Source: Psychrobacter sp. DAB_AL43B (GTDB taxonomy: Bacteria; Pseudomonadota; Gammaproteobacteria; Pseudomonadales; Moraxellaceae). From it: a stretch of DNA of 64,000 nucleotides. Below are positions 49,954 to 59,538 of the stretch, one piece after another (the first letter of the stretch is position 1; each line of letters opens with the position of its first letter). The DNA lies in contig NZ_LT799838.1 in assembly GCF_900168255.1 (NCBI RefSeq), forward strand, positions 3,038,001 through 3,102,000. Reading direction: 5' to 3'. The translations under genes were made by a program, and so were the position numbers. The notes beneath the pieces were generated by a model. The model ran no database searches, was not told the DNA's origin, and saw nothing but the letters and a program-made list of their open reading frames with translations.

Positions 49954-50095
49954 AGAATTTATTGCTCTCAAGATACTGATATACAGCTATTTATGGGGCG
50001 ATAGTGAGCGTTTTACAAGAACAGTTATCAGCTTAGCAATAACCATAAAAAAAGCCAGCACCAAGGCTGACTTTTTTGCAAAAATAACAATAATT

Positions 50096-51616
50096 CTAAT
50101 GACGGAAATTTGGCATTAATGCTGGAATACCCGGCAACATACCAACGATAGCCATCACGCCCGTTAATATCACAAAAGTAATTACAGGAATAATCCAGCG
50201 GCTCATCTTGGTTAGATTAGCACTACGCTCTTTAGAGCCAATTAAACCTAAATTATCAAGCACCAAAGTAATTGACCAACCAAAGGCTGGATTTACCAAC
50301 GCTGAGGCAAAAACGACAATGGCAGCGGACTGGGTGGTTTTACCTTCACGTGTCATCTCCATTCCTGCTTCAAGTAGCGGAATAAAGACCCCGACAATGA
50401 GCGCCACACACATAACTGGCTCCCAAATTGCCAAATCCATGGGATAACCCCAAACACCAGCGATGATACAGAAAATACCGGTTAAAATCGCACCAGCTGG
50501 AATAGGACGCTTCGCAATCGCTGCTGGTACAATATATGTACCCCATGAGGAGGCAAAGTTTGCACCGCCAAGTAAAGAGCCTACCACCTGACGAAACGAG
50601 GCACTGGTCATCGTATCATCAATATCCATCAGCACACGTTCGGTACGTTTGGGATAGCTGATTTTTTGGAAGACCTGATGACCCAAAAAGTCTGGTGACC
50701 ACATGGCAACCGCCAACACCGCAAATGGCAGTACGACGATAAAGCTCTCGACCGTTGGTAATCCTAGCATCCAACCGGTGTTTTCGCCCCACCAATACAT
50801 CGGGCTCATATTCGGTAAACCTGGCGCTGTTTTAAAAGCGAAGGGCGCACCCATGGCAAAGGCGACCCCGCCACCTAGCAAGCAACTAAGCGGCACGGCA
50901 AGCCAGCGTTTTTGAAAATTCTCTAGCACCGCATAAAGTATGATTGTGAGTAGAATCACCACAAAGGCAATATGTGCCATACCGATGCCTTCTGCCCAAG
51001 TAAACAGATTTTTAACTTGAGAGATGGTACCAATAAAGCCCAAATATAGTAGTAAACCACCGCACACGCCTTTACTGGTCAAGTTTGCCAGCAGACTTCC
51101 CCCTTTACTAATGGCAAGCAATAAGCCAAAAGCACCGATAAGCAGACCAAAAGCCATTGGATGACCACCAGCGGCTACGACAATAGGAATGAGCGGGATT
51201 AGTGGACCATGGGTACCCGCAAGATTCGCTGTAGGTAGCAAAAAACCTGAGAATAAAATAACGAAGAACGCCACGATTAACAGCTCATAACGGACGTTTT
51301 CTAGAACAAATGCATCACCCAAACCAAGCGGTCCTGCGAAAGTAGCGGCAATGGCGCCGACCATCACGACTTTGCCAATGGTTGCCGCCATTGCCGGAAT
51401 CGTATCTTCATATTCAAAACGATAATCACGGAACGGCAAATTAGGACGCCAGCGCTTGGGCTGCATAATTTGTAATTCATGGTTCAGATAGGCGTTACGG
51501 TTTTTAAAACTTGAATTGGGCTTATGTAAATCTACATAGCTACCTTGCAAATCACTATCAGAGGGGATTGGGTGCTGCGGATTGGACCCTGTAGCGGGAA
51601 GCTGTGTATCACTCAT
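50096..51616 (-). CDS. DUF3360 permease-like membrane protein
   Basis: A 506-residue protein with a polar N-terminal 70 residues and about 12 hydrophobic segments. The overall look (LLPTANLAGTHGPLIPLIPIVVAAGGHPMA, SKGGSLLANLTSKGVCGG) resembles the SulP/NCS2 transporter fold and corresponds to the DUF3360 family as I recall it. Substrate unknown. ATG at 51616 has AAGGA seven bases upstream and is preferred over GTG at 51619. No co-transcribed partner gives a hint of function. A weak hairpin with T run lies after the stop (50047-50078). Confidence 0.8.
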   Translation of the reverse strand: MSDTQLPATGSNPQHPIPSDSDLQGSYVDLHKPNSSFKNRNAYLNHELQIMQPKRWRPNLPFRDYRFEYEDTIPAMAATIGKVVMVGAIAATFAGPLGLGDAFVLENVRYELLIVAFFVILFSGFLLPTANLAGTHGPLIPLIPIVVAAGGHPMAFGLLIGAFGLLLAISKGGSLLANLTSKGVCGGLLLYLGFIGTISQVKNLFTWAEGIGMAHIAFVVILLTIILYAVLENFQKRWLAVPLSCLLGGGVAFAMGAPFAFKTAPGLPNMSPMYWWGENTGWMLGLPTVESFIVVLPFAVLAVAMWSPDFLGHQVFQKISYPKRTERVLMDIDDTMTSASFRQVVGSLLGGANFASSWGTYIVPAAIAKRPIPAGAILTGIFCIIAGVWGYPMDLAIWEPVMCVALIVGVFIPLLEAGMEMTREGKTTQSAAIVVFASALVNPAFGWSITLVLDNLGLIGSKERSANLTKMSRWIIPVITFVILTGVMAIVGMLPGIPALMPNFRH

Positions 51617-52110
51617 CACATTTCCTTATGTCGACCGACGTTTGAGTGACTACCCGTTCATTTACTAAACTTGCTATAAACGTTAAGTCACCATAGACAA
51701 AATTGCGGCTATTGTATGCTATGAGACTTTGAAATGCGAATTTATAACGATTAAAAGATACTATATGCATCGTTATTATTGATAACTTAAAGTTTCCATT
51801 TATGACTATCTGAAACTTATCAGATGCTTATATAATAAAAGGACATACAATTACGCTATATCGACGGACTAATATGAAACTAGTTTAAGCTAAAACACAC
51901 ATTTTCTTTTTTGGCTAATTGCGCCAACAATTATAAACACCATTACGATAAGTGATTAATAATAATAGAAAGTAACGATTAAAGTTCTGCTTCAGTTACG
52001 CTTTAGGTCTAGCGACTTTAGTTATTTTTAATTATGATGAATACCTTTTTATCAATCACGATTGATTAGTAGCCGTCTAAAAAATCAAGAAAAGGCCATA
52101 GGATAAATTT
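51617..52110. other. Intergenic region between divergent DUF3360 and DUF4442 genes
   Basis: About 490 bp of AT-rich DNA. I see no gene and no clear repeat; it must contain both promoters. Confidence 0.5.
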
Positions 52111-52668
52111 ATGAGTTTACTACCCAGCAAACTTGAGACTCTAAAACGTAATGCTAAAAAAAACATTATGCCATTGCTCACGCCTTATCTGCTTAAGCTG
52201 CGTATCAACACTTATGCTCCCTATATCGGTGCCGGTATCAAAATTGAGCATATCAACCTTGATCAGGGCTTATGTGTAGTGAGCATGGGACTTAATAGTC
52301 TGAATAAAAATATCGTAGGTACACAGTTCGGTGGCAGTTTATACTCAATGATTGATCCTTTTTATATGCTGATGCTGATGCACCAGTTAGGTAGCAGCTA
52401 CGTCGTCTGGGATAAAAGCTCACATATCGAGTTCCTTGCCCCCGGTAATAGCAAAGTCACCGCCCGCATGAAAATTCCTAGCAATGAAATCACAATTATC
52501 CAAGAATTGGCAAAGGACGGCGAACCCGTCTTTCGCGAATACCAAGTAGATATCGTCGACGATCAGCAAAAGACCATCGCTACCGTCACTAAGACGCTAT
52601 ACATACGCCTGCGTAAATACAGTAAATCTAAAGATCAAAACAGCCATATCGAAAATCTTGATGGTTAA
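52111..52668 (+). CDS. DUF4442 hot-dog fold thioesterase-like protein
   Basis: A 185-residue protein of the hot-dog superfamily. VGTQFGGSLYSMIDPFYMLMLMHQLG carries the usual central helix with Asp, and VWDKSSHIEFLAPG the next strands, as in DUF4442/YiiD-type proteins. A thioesterase role is likely from the fold but unproven. AGGATAAATTT precedes the ATG. Monocistronic, with a strong terminator after it. Confidence 0.82.
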   Translation: MSLLPSKLETLKRNAKKNIMPLLTPYLLKLRINTYAPYIGAGIKIEHINLDQGLCVVSMGLNSLNKNIVGTQFGGSLYSMIDPFYMLMLMHQLGSSYVVWDKSSHIEFLAPGNSKVTARMKIPSNEITIIQELAKDGEPVFREYQVDIVDDQQKTIATVTKTLYIRLRKYSKSKDQNSHIENLDG

Positions 52669-52748
52669 AGGTAATTTTTAAAACGATCATTTAAATTTAA
52701 AGCGATTTGTGATTTAAAGCGTATTTATAATTTAAAGCACTACAAACA

Positions 52749-52794
52749 AAAACCCCAATCTGGCATACGCACAGATTGGGGTTTTGTCTTTTTT
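52749..52794 (+). terminator. Terminator of the DUF4442 gene
   Basis: A 13-bp perfect stem AAAACCCCAATCT / AGATTGGGGTTTT with 11-base loop and following T-rich tract. It could also serve the rplS operon from the other side. Confidence 0.9.
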
Positions 52795-52935
52795 GGTACT
52801 ACCCGCTTATTTATATGATAAACCTATGAATAAGGGCTTGTATCTGATTTTTCTTTATTGCCGAATCGCATAATGGACGGTTCAGCAACAAAGTAATATT
52901 AAGCACAATGCTTAAAACCAGATACTGGATATAAT

Positions 52936-53328
52936 CTAAGCGTCAGCTTTTGGCTTAACAACTTTAGGTGCACGCGGAGCAAGCTTCTCGCGGATACGTG
53001 CTGATTTACCAGAGCGCTCACGTAAGTAGTATAGTTTCGCACGGCGAACAGCGCCACGGCGTTTCACTTCGATGCTCTCAATAATTGGTGAATGCAATTG
53101 GAAGGCACGCTCAACGCCAACACCGCTTGAGATTTTACGTACGGTAAACGCTGAGTTTAAACCGCGGTTACGCTTAGCAATTACAACGCCTTCAAAAGCC
53201 TGTAAACGCTCACGCTCACCTTCACGTACTTTTACTTGAACCACAACGGTATCGCCGGGTGCAAAGCTTGGGCGCTCAATCAATTGAGCATTTTCGATGA
53301 CCTGAACCAATGGATGCTTGTTGCTCAT
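52936..53328 (-). CDS. rplS: 50S ribosomal protein L19
   Basis: A 130-residue L19: [41 protein letters not shown] and [17 protein letters not shown] are the conserved core. The C-terminal 15 residues are a Lys/Ala/Pro-rich extension. AGGAG precedes the ATG. Last gene of rpsP-rimM-trmD-rplS, 190 bp after trmD. Confidence 0.98.
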   Translation of the reverse strand: MSNKHPLVQVIENAQLIERPSFAPGDTVVVQVKVREGERERLQAFEGVVIAKRNRGLNSAFTVRKISSGVGVERAFQLHSPIIESIEVKRRGAVRRAKLYYLRERSGKSARIREKLAPRAPKVVKPKADA

Positions 53329-53517
53329 GAGAGTTATCTCCTCACATTAGATAATAGAGGCTTAACGCATATCACCTGTTTGTAATAATTAATCGTATCT
53401 GTTTTAATGAGACACAACGTAAGTGGGTTATGACAAACGGCCATTATGCTATGACTCGTTTTATTGTTGCTCAAAATTTTATTACTTAACTGTTTATCTT
53501 TATAGCAGCTATCAACG

Positions 53518-54282
53518 CTACTTTTTATCTGCTTTTGCCAATGCTTTTAACCACTTTGCTTGCTCTACCGTTGGGGTAAACGCTTGCCATAAGTCTGGAC
53601 GCCGCGTTTGCGTACGCTCAACTTGCTGACTAAAGCGCCACTTCGCGATATTGGCATGATGGCCTGAAAGTAACACTTCAGGCACTGCCATACCCGCAAA
53701 CTCATGCGGCTTAGTATAATGTGGACAATCAAGCAAGCCATCGACGAACGAGTCTTGCTCAGCTGACTTATCATCACCCATAATATCAGGCAGACGACGT
53801 ATCACACTATCCATTAGCACCATCGCTGGTAGCTCACCACCGGTCAGTACATAGTCACCCAGCGAAACTTCCATATCGACATACCGCGATAATAAGCGCT
53901 CATCAATGCCTTCGTAACGACCACATAATATAATCATGCCATCATACTCAGTCATATCGACCACACTACTCTCGCTCAGCGTCTGCCCTTGTGGTGACAT
54001 GTAAATCACCGGACAGTGCGCTGCGTCCATACGGCAGCCATGTTGGCTGGCACGCAGACGAGCATCTTCAATAGCTAGTGACAATGGCTCAGCCATCATT
54101 ACCATACCAGGACCACCACCATACGGACGTTCATCAATACGGCGATAGTTGTCAGTGGTATAATCGCGCGGGTTAATGCATTCAATCGTGACCTTTTCCT
54201 GAGTCACTGCACGCGCTGTGATACCAAAATCACGAATCGTTGCAAACATCTCAGGAAAAATACTAATCACGGCAAAATACAT
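53518..54282 (-). CDS. trmD: tRNA (guanine-N1)-methyltransferase TrmD
   Basis: A 254-residue SPOUT methyltransferase forming m1G37 in t[58 protein letters not shown] and [17 protein letters not shown] are the family motifs, including the trefoil knot. Third gene of the rpsP operon. Confidence 0.98.
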   Translation of the reverse strand: MYFAVISIFPEMFATIRDFGITARAVTQEKVTIECINPRDYTTDNYRRIDERPYGGGPGMVMMAEPLSLAIEDARLRASQHGCRMDAAHCPVIYMSPQGQTLSESSVVDMTEYDGMIILCGRYEGIDERLLSRYVDMEVSLGDYVLTGGELPAMVLMDSVIRRLPDIMGDDKSAEQDSFVDGLLDCPHYTKPHEFAGMAVPEVLLSGHHANIAKWRFSQQVERTQTRRPDLWQAFTPTVEQAKWLKALAKADKK

Positions 54283-54366
54283 CTGAATCCTACATACAAG
54301 CGTTTAAATAACGACTGACATGATGATTACGATATTAACGTTATGCTATTAACATGACATTAATAA

Positions 54367-54402
54367 GCACTGAATTAACAGGCACTTAATTAACAGGCAC
54401 TA
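54367..54402. repeat. Short tandem repeat between trmD and rimM
   Basis: Two copies of a 15-bp unit, GCACTGAATTAACAG then GCACTTAATTAACAG, plus the first six bases of a third. Just outside the rimM stop codon. Confidence 0.8.
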
Positions 54403-54404
54403 AA

Positions 54405-54938
54405 CTAATAGTCGCTTTCCCAAGCTACCGTTACCGTTTTACTGGCCATATCGACTGTGACAACGGTTTGCTTATGCCAAGGTATCAGGCGCTCTTCAGC
54501 ATCTAAACTGTCTGAGGTTGCCGCTACACGCATGATGTCATGGGCACCGGTCTCAAACATTTCAGTGATATCACCAAGATACTGGTCTTGCTCATTCATA
54601 ACCCGCATACCAACTAAATCCGACCAATAATATTCGTCTTCATTAGGTTCTGGCAATACGTCTTGAGCAACCCAAATAGTAACACCATTCATGGTTTCAG
54701 CAATATTACGGTCAGGGACTTGCTCAAACTGAGCAACAAGTCCTGTGCCTTGCTCACGCCACGCTTTAACAGTTAACGGCTTCATACCGGTAGCTGTTTT
54801 CATCCACCACTGCTTAATGTCAAATATTTCCGCATGTTCATCGGTGTCGCTAAACACCCAAAGCCAACCTTTAATGCCATAAGGCTTTTTGAGTTGACCG
54901 ATTTTCATAAGGGTACTGGCGTCTGGAACAGATGACAT
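54405..54938 (-). CDS. rimM: Ribosome maturation factor RimM
   Basis: A 177-residue protein for 30S maturation near S19. The N-terminal barrel has MKIGQLKKPYGIKGWLWVFSDTD; the PRC barrel has YYWSDLVGMRV and HDIMRVA, ERLIPWHKQTVVTVD. ATG at 54938 (MSSVPDAS) is preferred over an upstream in-frame opening at 55004. Between rpsP and trmD as usual. Confidence 0.95.
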   Translation of the reverse strand: MSSVPDASTLMKIGQLKKPYGIKGWLWVFSDTDEHAEIFDIKQWWMKTATGMKPLTVKAWREQGTGLVAQFEQVPDRNIAETMNGVTIWVAQDVLPEPNEDEYYWSDLVGMRVMNEQDQYLGDITEMFETGAHDIMRVAATSDSLDAEERLIPWHKQTVVTVDMASKTVTVAWESDY

Positions 54939-55129
54939 AACGGCTAACCTAACAATATATAAACAGCAGTAAATAAATCGCGCCCGTTTAACCACGGTAG
55001 TCAACTAAAACAGCGATAAACAGTTAATCGCGCATACTGGTCAGACCAGCTACGCTGTGTGTTCTAAAACTACGAGATAACGCTATTATCACGTTATCAT
55101 TTTTTACCACTAAAACGCCTGCTTAAAAA

Positions 55130-55399
55130 TTAAGCAGTCGCTTCAGTAGTAGCCGCAGCTTTGTTATAAGCTTTTGCTAATGAAGCAACGCGATCTGAAG
55201 GTTGTGCACCTTTTTCGATCCACGCATTGTACGCTTCCATGTTTAGGCGTACTGCTTCTTCAGAATCTTTAGCGAGTGGGTTAAAAAAGCCGATGTTTTC
55301 AATATAGCGACCGTCACGCGCGCGGCGTTGATCAGCAACAACTACTTGATAAAATGGGCGTTTCTTGGCACCGCCCCGTGCTAAACGAATAACAACCAT
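55130..55399 (-). CDS. rpsP: 30S ribosomal protein S16
   Basis: An 89-residue S16: [20 protein letters not shown] and [16 protein letters not shown] are invariant. First gene of rpsP-rimM-trmD-rplS; 191 bp to rimM contains an inverted repeat (GATAACG / CGTTATC, 55076-55099). Confidence 0.98.
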   Translation of the reverse strand: MVVIRLARGGAKKRPFYQVVVADQRRARDGRYIENIGFFNPLAKDSEEAVRLNMEAYNAWIEKGAQPSDRVASLAKAYNKAAATTEATA

Positions 55400-55735
55400 G
55401 TGAATTCTCTCTTTCGCAGGTATACCAAAAAGGGCATAATTATATCACAGTCTTATTTTATTGAAAACATAAACTGTGCTTATTTAATTATTTATTAACA
55501 ATAGCTTAAATCGTCGTTGCTGTAAAACAAAATCCATAATCAGTCCTCATTATTAGAAAATAGGCTCGTATTTCACTTTCTAATAAATGCTTTAAATCAG
55601 AGATACGTTTATATTTGGCTAATTATTCGCTTCCGCCTATGTGAGCAAGGATTTTGTAATATGAAAGCTACCAGCGCCACTATTTGATTATGCTATCCTA
55701 GTATCTACCATTGCATACCAATATCTTGGACTCAT
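55400..55735. other. Divergent promoter region of rpsP and envZ-like gene
   Basis: 336 bp, AT-rich, with no gene. In particular, no ompR-like response regulator gene precedes the EnvZ-like kinase. Confidence 0.6.
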
Positions 55736-57205
55736 ATGACGACCCCAAATACTCAATTGCCTCATAAAAGCTGGCTGCCACGCTCTTACTCCAACAGTTG
55801 GCTGACCACCTTGATGGTCGCTTTTATTGTTATCATCAGTGTCGGGGTATCGATTTTATTTTTTTGGCGTAGTCTGTATTTACCAGAGCTTAAAAGCCAT
55901 GCACGCTATTTGACCAGTGAGCTACGGTTAATGAATAGCGTCAATCAAGATTGGAAGGACAATCCTGAAGTACGTCAATGGATTTACCAGCACTCTCATG
56001 TAGTGGTCGTAGACAATCCAAACGACTTTCCACAGATTGCGGATAAAGCTTTTGTCGGTGTCTTTACCGATGTGCTACAACGCGAAATCGGGGCGCAGTT
56101 GGGTCGACCGGTGGAGGTGTATTTCAAGTTTAAGCCGACCCCGCAGCTTTGGGTACAAGACAGTCGTGATAGTAGTTTTTGGATTCGCGAACCGGTGGTT
56201 TATTATTCTCAGTACAGTCCGACCTTATTAATATTATTTTTAATTGGCCTACCGATTTTAACGCTATTGACCATCATTCTATTGGCGCGTCAATTAAATC
56301 GCCCGTTACGTTATTTACAGCGGGCAGCGACCAACTATATTCGCCTCGGTCATGCCACCACTTTGCCAACCCGTCATGGTCCTACTGAGATTCGCCAAGT
56401 GAATATGGCCTTTAATCACTTGTTTACGACGCTCAATCAAGCGCAAAAAGAGCGCACGATTATGCTTGCCGGTATTTCACATGATTTGCGTACACCGCTG
56501 ACTCGGATGCGTTTAACCGCTGAGATGCTGCCTGATGAGTTTTTTCGTGAAGGCTTGATTTATGATATTGAGGATATGGATGCTATTTTAGAGCAGTTTA
56601 TCTCCTTTATGAAAGATGGCTCTGATGAACCGGTACGCCTCACCAATTTAGATACCATATTTAATGAGATTATGGTGCAGTTTGCACCAATGGAGTTTAT
56701 TTATCAGTCAGAATGTCACAAGGTCGTCCCCGTAAGACCTATGTCCATTAAGCGCCTGATTGTCAATCTGGTAAACAATGCCAAACGTTATGGCAAGCCG
56801 CCTATTTATCTATCAGCAACGGTTATACCAACCTTTATGGAGACAGAGGTAATAGAGGATAGCGATGTGGTGACTGAAAATGCGGTCAACAAAGAAGCAA
56901 AAGAGCAATTGATAATATGTGTGCGCGACTGTGGTGGTGGCGTTGCAGAAGACCAATTAGAGCGTATTATGCAGCCGTTTGAGCGGGGTGAGTCAGCGCG
57001 TACTACTCAAGGTAGCGGTTTAGGCTTAGCGATTGTCGATCGTATCGCGCGCTTGCACCATGGGACAGTTGAGGTCATTAATCATCCGGATGGCGGCCTA
57101 CAGGTCTGCGTACACATTCCTTTGATCTCCAAAGTTGCTGGAGAACAACCATTGGATGCCAATACAGATAAAATTCCTATGGCTGCTAAAATAGTAAATA
57201 AATAA
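55736..57205 (+). CDS. envZ: EnvZ-like osmosensor histidine kinase, no adjacent ompR
   Basis: A 489-residue kinase. Membrane segments near residues 22-45 and 160-185 flank a periplasmic part of about 115 residues. HAMP follows (RQLNRPLRYLQRAATNYIRLG, EIRQVNMAFNHL). The phosphoacceptor region AGISHDLRTPLTRMRLTAEM is the EnvZ form; EQFISFMKDG fits too. ATPase motifs are NLVNNAKRYG, RDCGGGV and GSGLGLAIVDRIA. A polar insertion of about 30 residues interrupts the ATPase domain. In most relatives envZ follows ompR, but here rpsP is upstream on the other strand. Confidence 0.86.
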   Translation: MTTPNTQLPHKSWLPRSYSNSWLTTLMVAFIVIISVGVSILFFWRSLYLPELKSHARYLTSELRLMNSVNQDWKDNPEVRQWIYQHSHVVVVDNPNDFPQIADKAFVGVFTDVLQREIGAQLGRPVEVYFKFKPTPQLWVQDSRDSSFWIREPVVYYSQYSPTLLILFLIGLPILTLLTIILLARQLNRPLRYLQRAATNYIRLGHATTLPTRHGPTEIRQVNMAFNHLFTTLNQAQKERTIMLAGISHDLRTPLTRMRLTAEMLPDEFFREGLIYDIEDMDAILEQFISFMKDGSDEPVRLTNLDTIFNEIMVQFAPMEFIYQSECHKVVPVRPMSIKRLIVNLVNNAKRYGKPPIYLSATVIPTFMETEVIEDSDVVTENAVNKEAKEQLIICVRDCGGGVAEDQLERIMQPFERGESARTTQGSGLGLAIVDRIARLHHGTVEVINHPDGGLQVCVHIPLISKVAGEQPLDANTDKIPMAAKIVNK

Positions 57206-57275
57206 CGCTAAAAATGAAAAATCTGACTAAAAATACAAATGATAAAATTTTTGCAGCTATTTTATGCGGTAGATA

Positions 57276-57455
57276 CTATTCTCTAGTGCCAATGATAGGC
57301 GGGATATACTCAGCGCTATTGGTAAACGCTAAAGGCTGGGTTATGTCTTCCTGCGCCGCTTTTAAAGTCTGAGTCGTGGTTGGTTGCTGCAGAAACAAGT
57401 AATACCCTAGCGTTGCGGCATTCAATACGACTAAACCACCAAATAAATATGGCAT
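57276..57455 (-). CDS. Small single-pass membrane protein (59 residues), unrecognised
   Basis: A complete 59-codon reading frame with a strong ribosome-binding site (AGAGGAGAGCAAAGG directly upstream of ATG at 57455). The product starts MPYLFGGLVVLNAATLGYYL, a single membrane segment with few charges, and continues with a polar tail containing KAAQEDITQ and ending NSAEYIPPIIGTRE. I do not recognise the family; the start is reminiscent of membrane anchors of SPOR-type proteins. It lies 81 bp downstream of bfmS on the same strand and may belong to the same transcript. Confidence 0.72.
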   Translation of the reverse strand: MPYLFGGLVVLNAATLGYYLFLQQPTTTQTLKAAQEDITQPLAFTNSAEYIPPIIGTRE

Positions 57456-57496
57456 CCTTTGCTCTCCTCTATTTTCGACTATATTATTCTACAAAC

Positions 57497-57531
57497 TATA
57501 GTCGATTATTTTTAATTTTGCACTGACTATA
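57497..57531. repeat. 35-bp palindromic remnant with TATAGTC/GACTATA ends
   Basis: Starts TATAGTC and ends GACTATA, with AT-rich interior. The ends match those of the Correia-like elements in this window, so it may be an internally deleted relic. It lies 5 bp after the bfmS stop codon. Confidence 0.5.
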
Positions 57532-57536
57532 AATGA

Positions 57537-59222
57537 TTAAGCATCAAAATCGCGTTCGCTCTTTTCTTGCGTTAACTCATCAGCAGCAAGAACTTGGGTC
57601 AGCGGTTTAATCGGCCAGGTCATGACGAATCGTGCACCGCCCAAATCGCGGCTCTCACCTACTTTCATACTGCCATTAAACCAAAAAGCGATACGTGACA
57701 CGATAGATAAACCCAAACCATAGCCACCTGAGGCACGCGTACGACTGTCATCCAAGCGTGAAAATGGAATGAACACCTTTTCACGATCTGCTTCTGAAAT
57801 ACCGTGACCGTCATCTTCTACACTGACAAAGGCATTGCCCTTTTTAACTCCAGCGCTAATAATAATAGTGCTCTCTGCATAGCGTAAGGCATTACCTGCC
57901 AAATTCTGAATAACGCGATGCAAGTAGCGCCTATCGGCTACTGCGGTCACTTTAGCATTTGGCAGCTTAGTCACTATTTTGATAGGCTTACCTAAAGCAT
58001 TGGTTTCACGCTCAATCTGCTCAAGTAATTCCCTAAGATTCACCGGCTCCAAGTCTAGTTTTGGTGAGCCTTCTTCAAGTTTCGCATACGTTAATATCTC
58101 ATCAATCAGACCATTAAGTGCTTCGATATCTTCATCAATAAAGTCGCGCTGACTGAACCGCGAGTCTTCATCATCAGTATCTGCCAACATATCAACGGCA
58201 AAGCGGATACGTGCAACTGGCGTACGCAGTTCATGGGAGACCGCGCGGGTCAATTCGCGCTGCGACTCAATCAAACGCTTAATATGGGCAGTCATCGCAT
58301 TAAAGGTCGCTGATAGACGCGCAATTTCATCTTGCCCAATGACCTGTACTTGACTATCAAGATTGCCTTTACTAACTTCATTTACCCCCACTTGAATCAG
58401 TTGTAATTTGCGCTCGAGCGGGAAAATTAGCGCATAAACCCCCAAACTGATTAAAAACATACTAATCAGAATCATACTGACGATTAAATTAAGCGGGAAA
58501 AAATTAAACAGAGGGACTGGTCCTATCAAAACCGCCATATCATTTATTTCAGATGGCACAACAACTTTAATAGACGAATTGCTTTTACTGCTATTAGTAT
58601 CTTGCAATAAAATGACGACCTCATCACGGCGCAAGCGCGCCATCTGATCAGGATCTAAATCGAGCGTATTTACGGCTTTAAATGCTAACGGAAACGAAAA
58701 TTTTTCTTCCAACTGCGCCAAACGTGCGCGCTTATCAGACAAGGTACTGTAATAGGACAAATCATCTAATAGAAATACAGCAATTGCCCGTACATGCTGT
58801 TCGGTGACTTGTGATATGCGGGCGGTTAAAACACTTTTATTGTCTGGCAATCGGTAATAAACATCAGCGTACATCGGCTGACTGACATAGCGAACGACAG
58901 TATTTCCCTTCTCAAAGCGACGCAATTCACTGGCATTGAAGTCCACCTCATCGATGGACAAAATACTGAATTCTGTGCCAAACAAACTGCTTGCATCAGC
59001 TAGCCAATAATCACGTTGCGCTTCATTTTCTTGGTGAGTAAGACCTTCGCTTACTATATGAAAAGCCCCTGTTGCCATGTTTTCACGGTAAGATTGAACG
59101 CGTTCTTTATTGATAGTATCCATCAATAGCTGGGCAAATAATGCCACACACAAGCAGACTATTAATAATCCTGCATAAATACGAACAAAAATACTGTGTT
59201 TGAGAGAAGAGACTAATGACAT
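57537..59222 (-). CDS. bfmS: Sensor histidine kinase BfmS
   Basis: A 561-residue kinase, partner of BfmR. Membrane segments near residues 13-33 and 230-250 flank the periplasmic sensor. HAMP (PLERKLQLIQVGVNEVSKGNLDSQV) precedes the phosphoacceptor in RAVSHELRTPVARIRFA. ATPase motifs are NLAGNALRYAES, EDDGHGI and GYGLGLSIVSRIA. The RstB/BfmS-like length and pairing with a close BfmR match support the name. BfmRS in Acinetobacter controls envelope integrity, capsule and biofilm. ATG at 59222 chosen; a TTG at 59237 is an alternative. The gap to bfmR is unusually long (316 bp). Confidence 0.88.
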   Translation of the reverse strand: MSLVSSLKHSIFVRIYAGLLIVCLCVALFAQLLMDTINKERVQSYRENMATGAFHIVSEGLTHQENEAQRDYWLADASSLFGTEFSILSIDEVDFNASELRRFEKGNTVVRYVSQPMYADVYYRLPDNKSVLTARISQVTEQHVRAIAVFLLDDLSYYSTLSDKRARLAQLEEKFSFPLAFKAVNTLDLDPDQMARLRRDEVVILLQDTNSSKSNSSIKVVVPSEINDMAVLIGPVPLFNFFPLNLIVSMILISMFLISLGVYALIFPLERKLQLIQVGVNEVSKGNLDSQVQVIGQDEIARLSATFNAMTAHIKRLIESQRELTRAVSHELRTPVARIRFAVDMLADTDDEDSRFSQRDFIDEDIEALNGLIDEILTYAKLEEGSPKLDLEPVNLRELLEQIERETNALGKPIKIVTKLPNAKVTAVADRRYLHRVIQNLAGNALRYAESTIIISAGVKKGNAFVSVEDDGHGISEADREKVFIPFSRLDDSRTRASGGYGLGLSIVSRIAFWFNGSMKVGESRDLGGARFVMTWPIKPLTQVLAADELTQEKSERDFDA

Positions 59223-59465
59223 ACGTGCCGTAACCAACCTAATGAATAAGAGTTATTGATACCATGATAAATGTAAGCAACTGCGGTTAAATCAAAAACA
59301 AATAGCGGCTGCTTTTTGAATACTGCGTGTTATATATCATAACGGATATATGATAAATATTTACTATTGTATTTATCTGACATTTACTTAACTGGCGTAT
59401 TAAATTATCGCTTAATTAAACCACATAACACAGCGATTAAGTTTAAAAACTTAAAATTTAAACCA

Positions 59466-59490
59466 TAAAAAACCAGCTTCATGCTGGTTT
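59466..59490 (-). terminator. Terminator between bfmR and bfmS
   Basis: On the minus strand AAACCAGC-ATGAA-GCTGGTTT followed by TTTTATGG, 49 bp after the bfmR stop. It should reduce read-through into bfmS. The rest of 59223-59538 has no gene. Confidence 0.8.
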
Positions 59491-59538
59491 CTTATTAAAT
59501 AACGATTAATGCTAAGGGTTTGCGTCGAAAAGAGTGTA

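Noticed and set aside
52691..52741. Three copies of ATTTAAAGC spaced by about 18-20 bp after the DUF4442 gene
   Set aside because: Short, AT-rich and not positioned at a promoter; likely chance in low-GC intergenic DNA.
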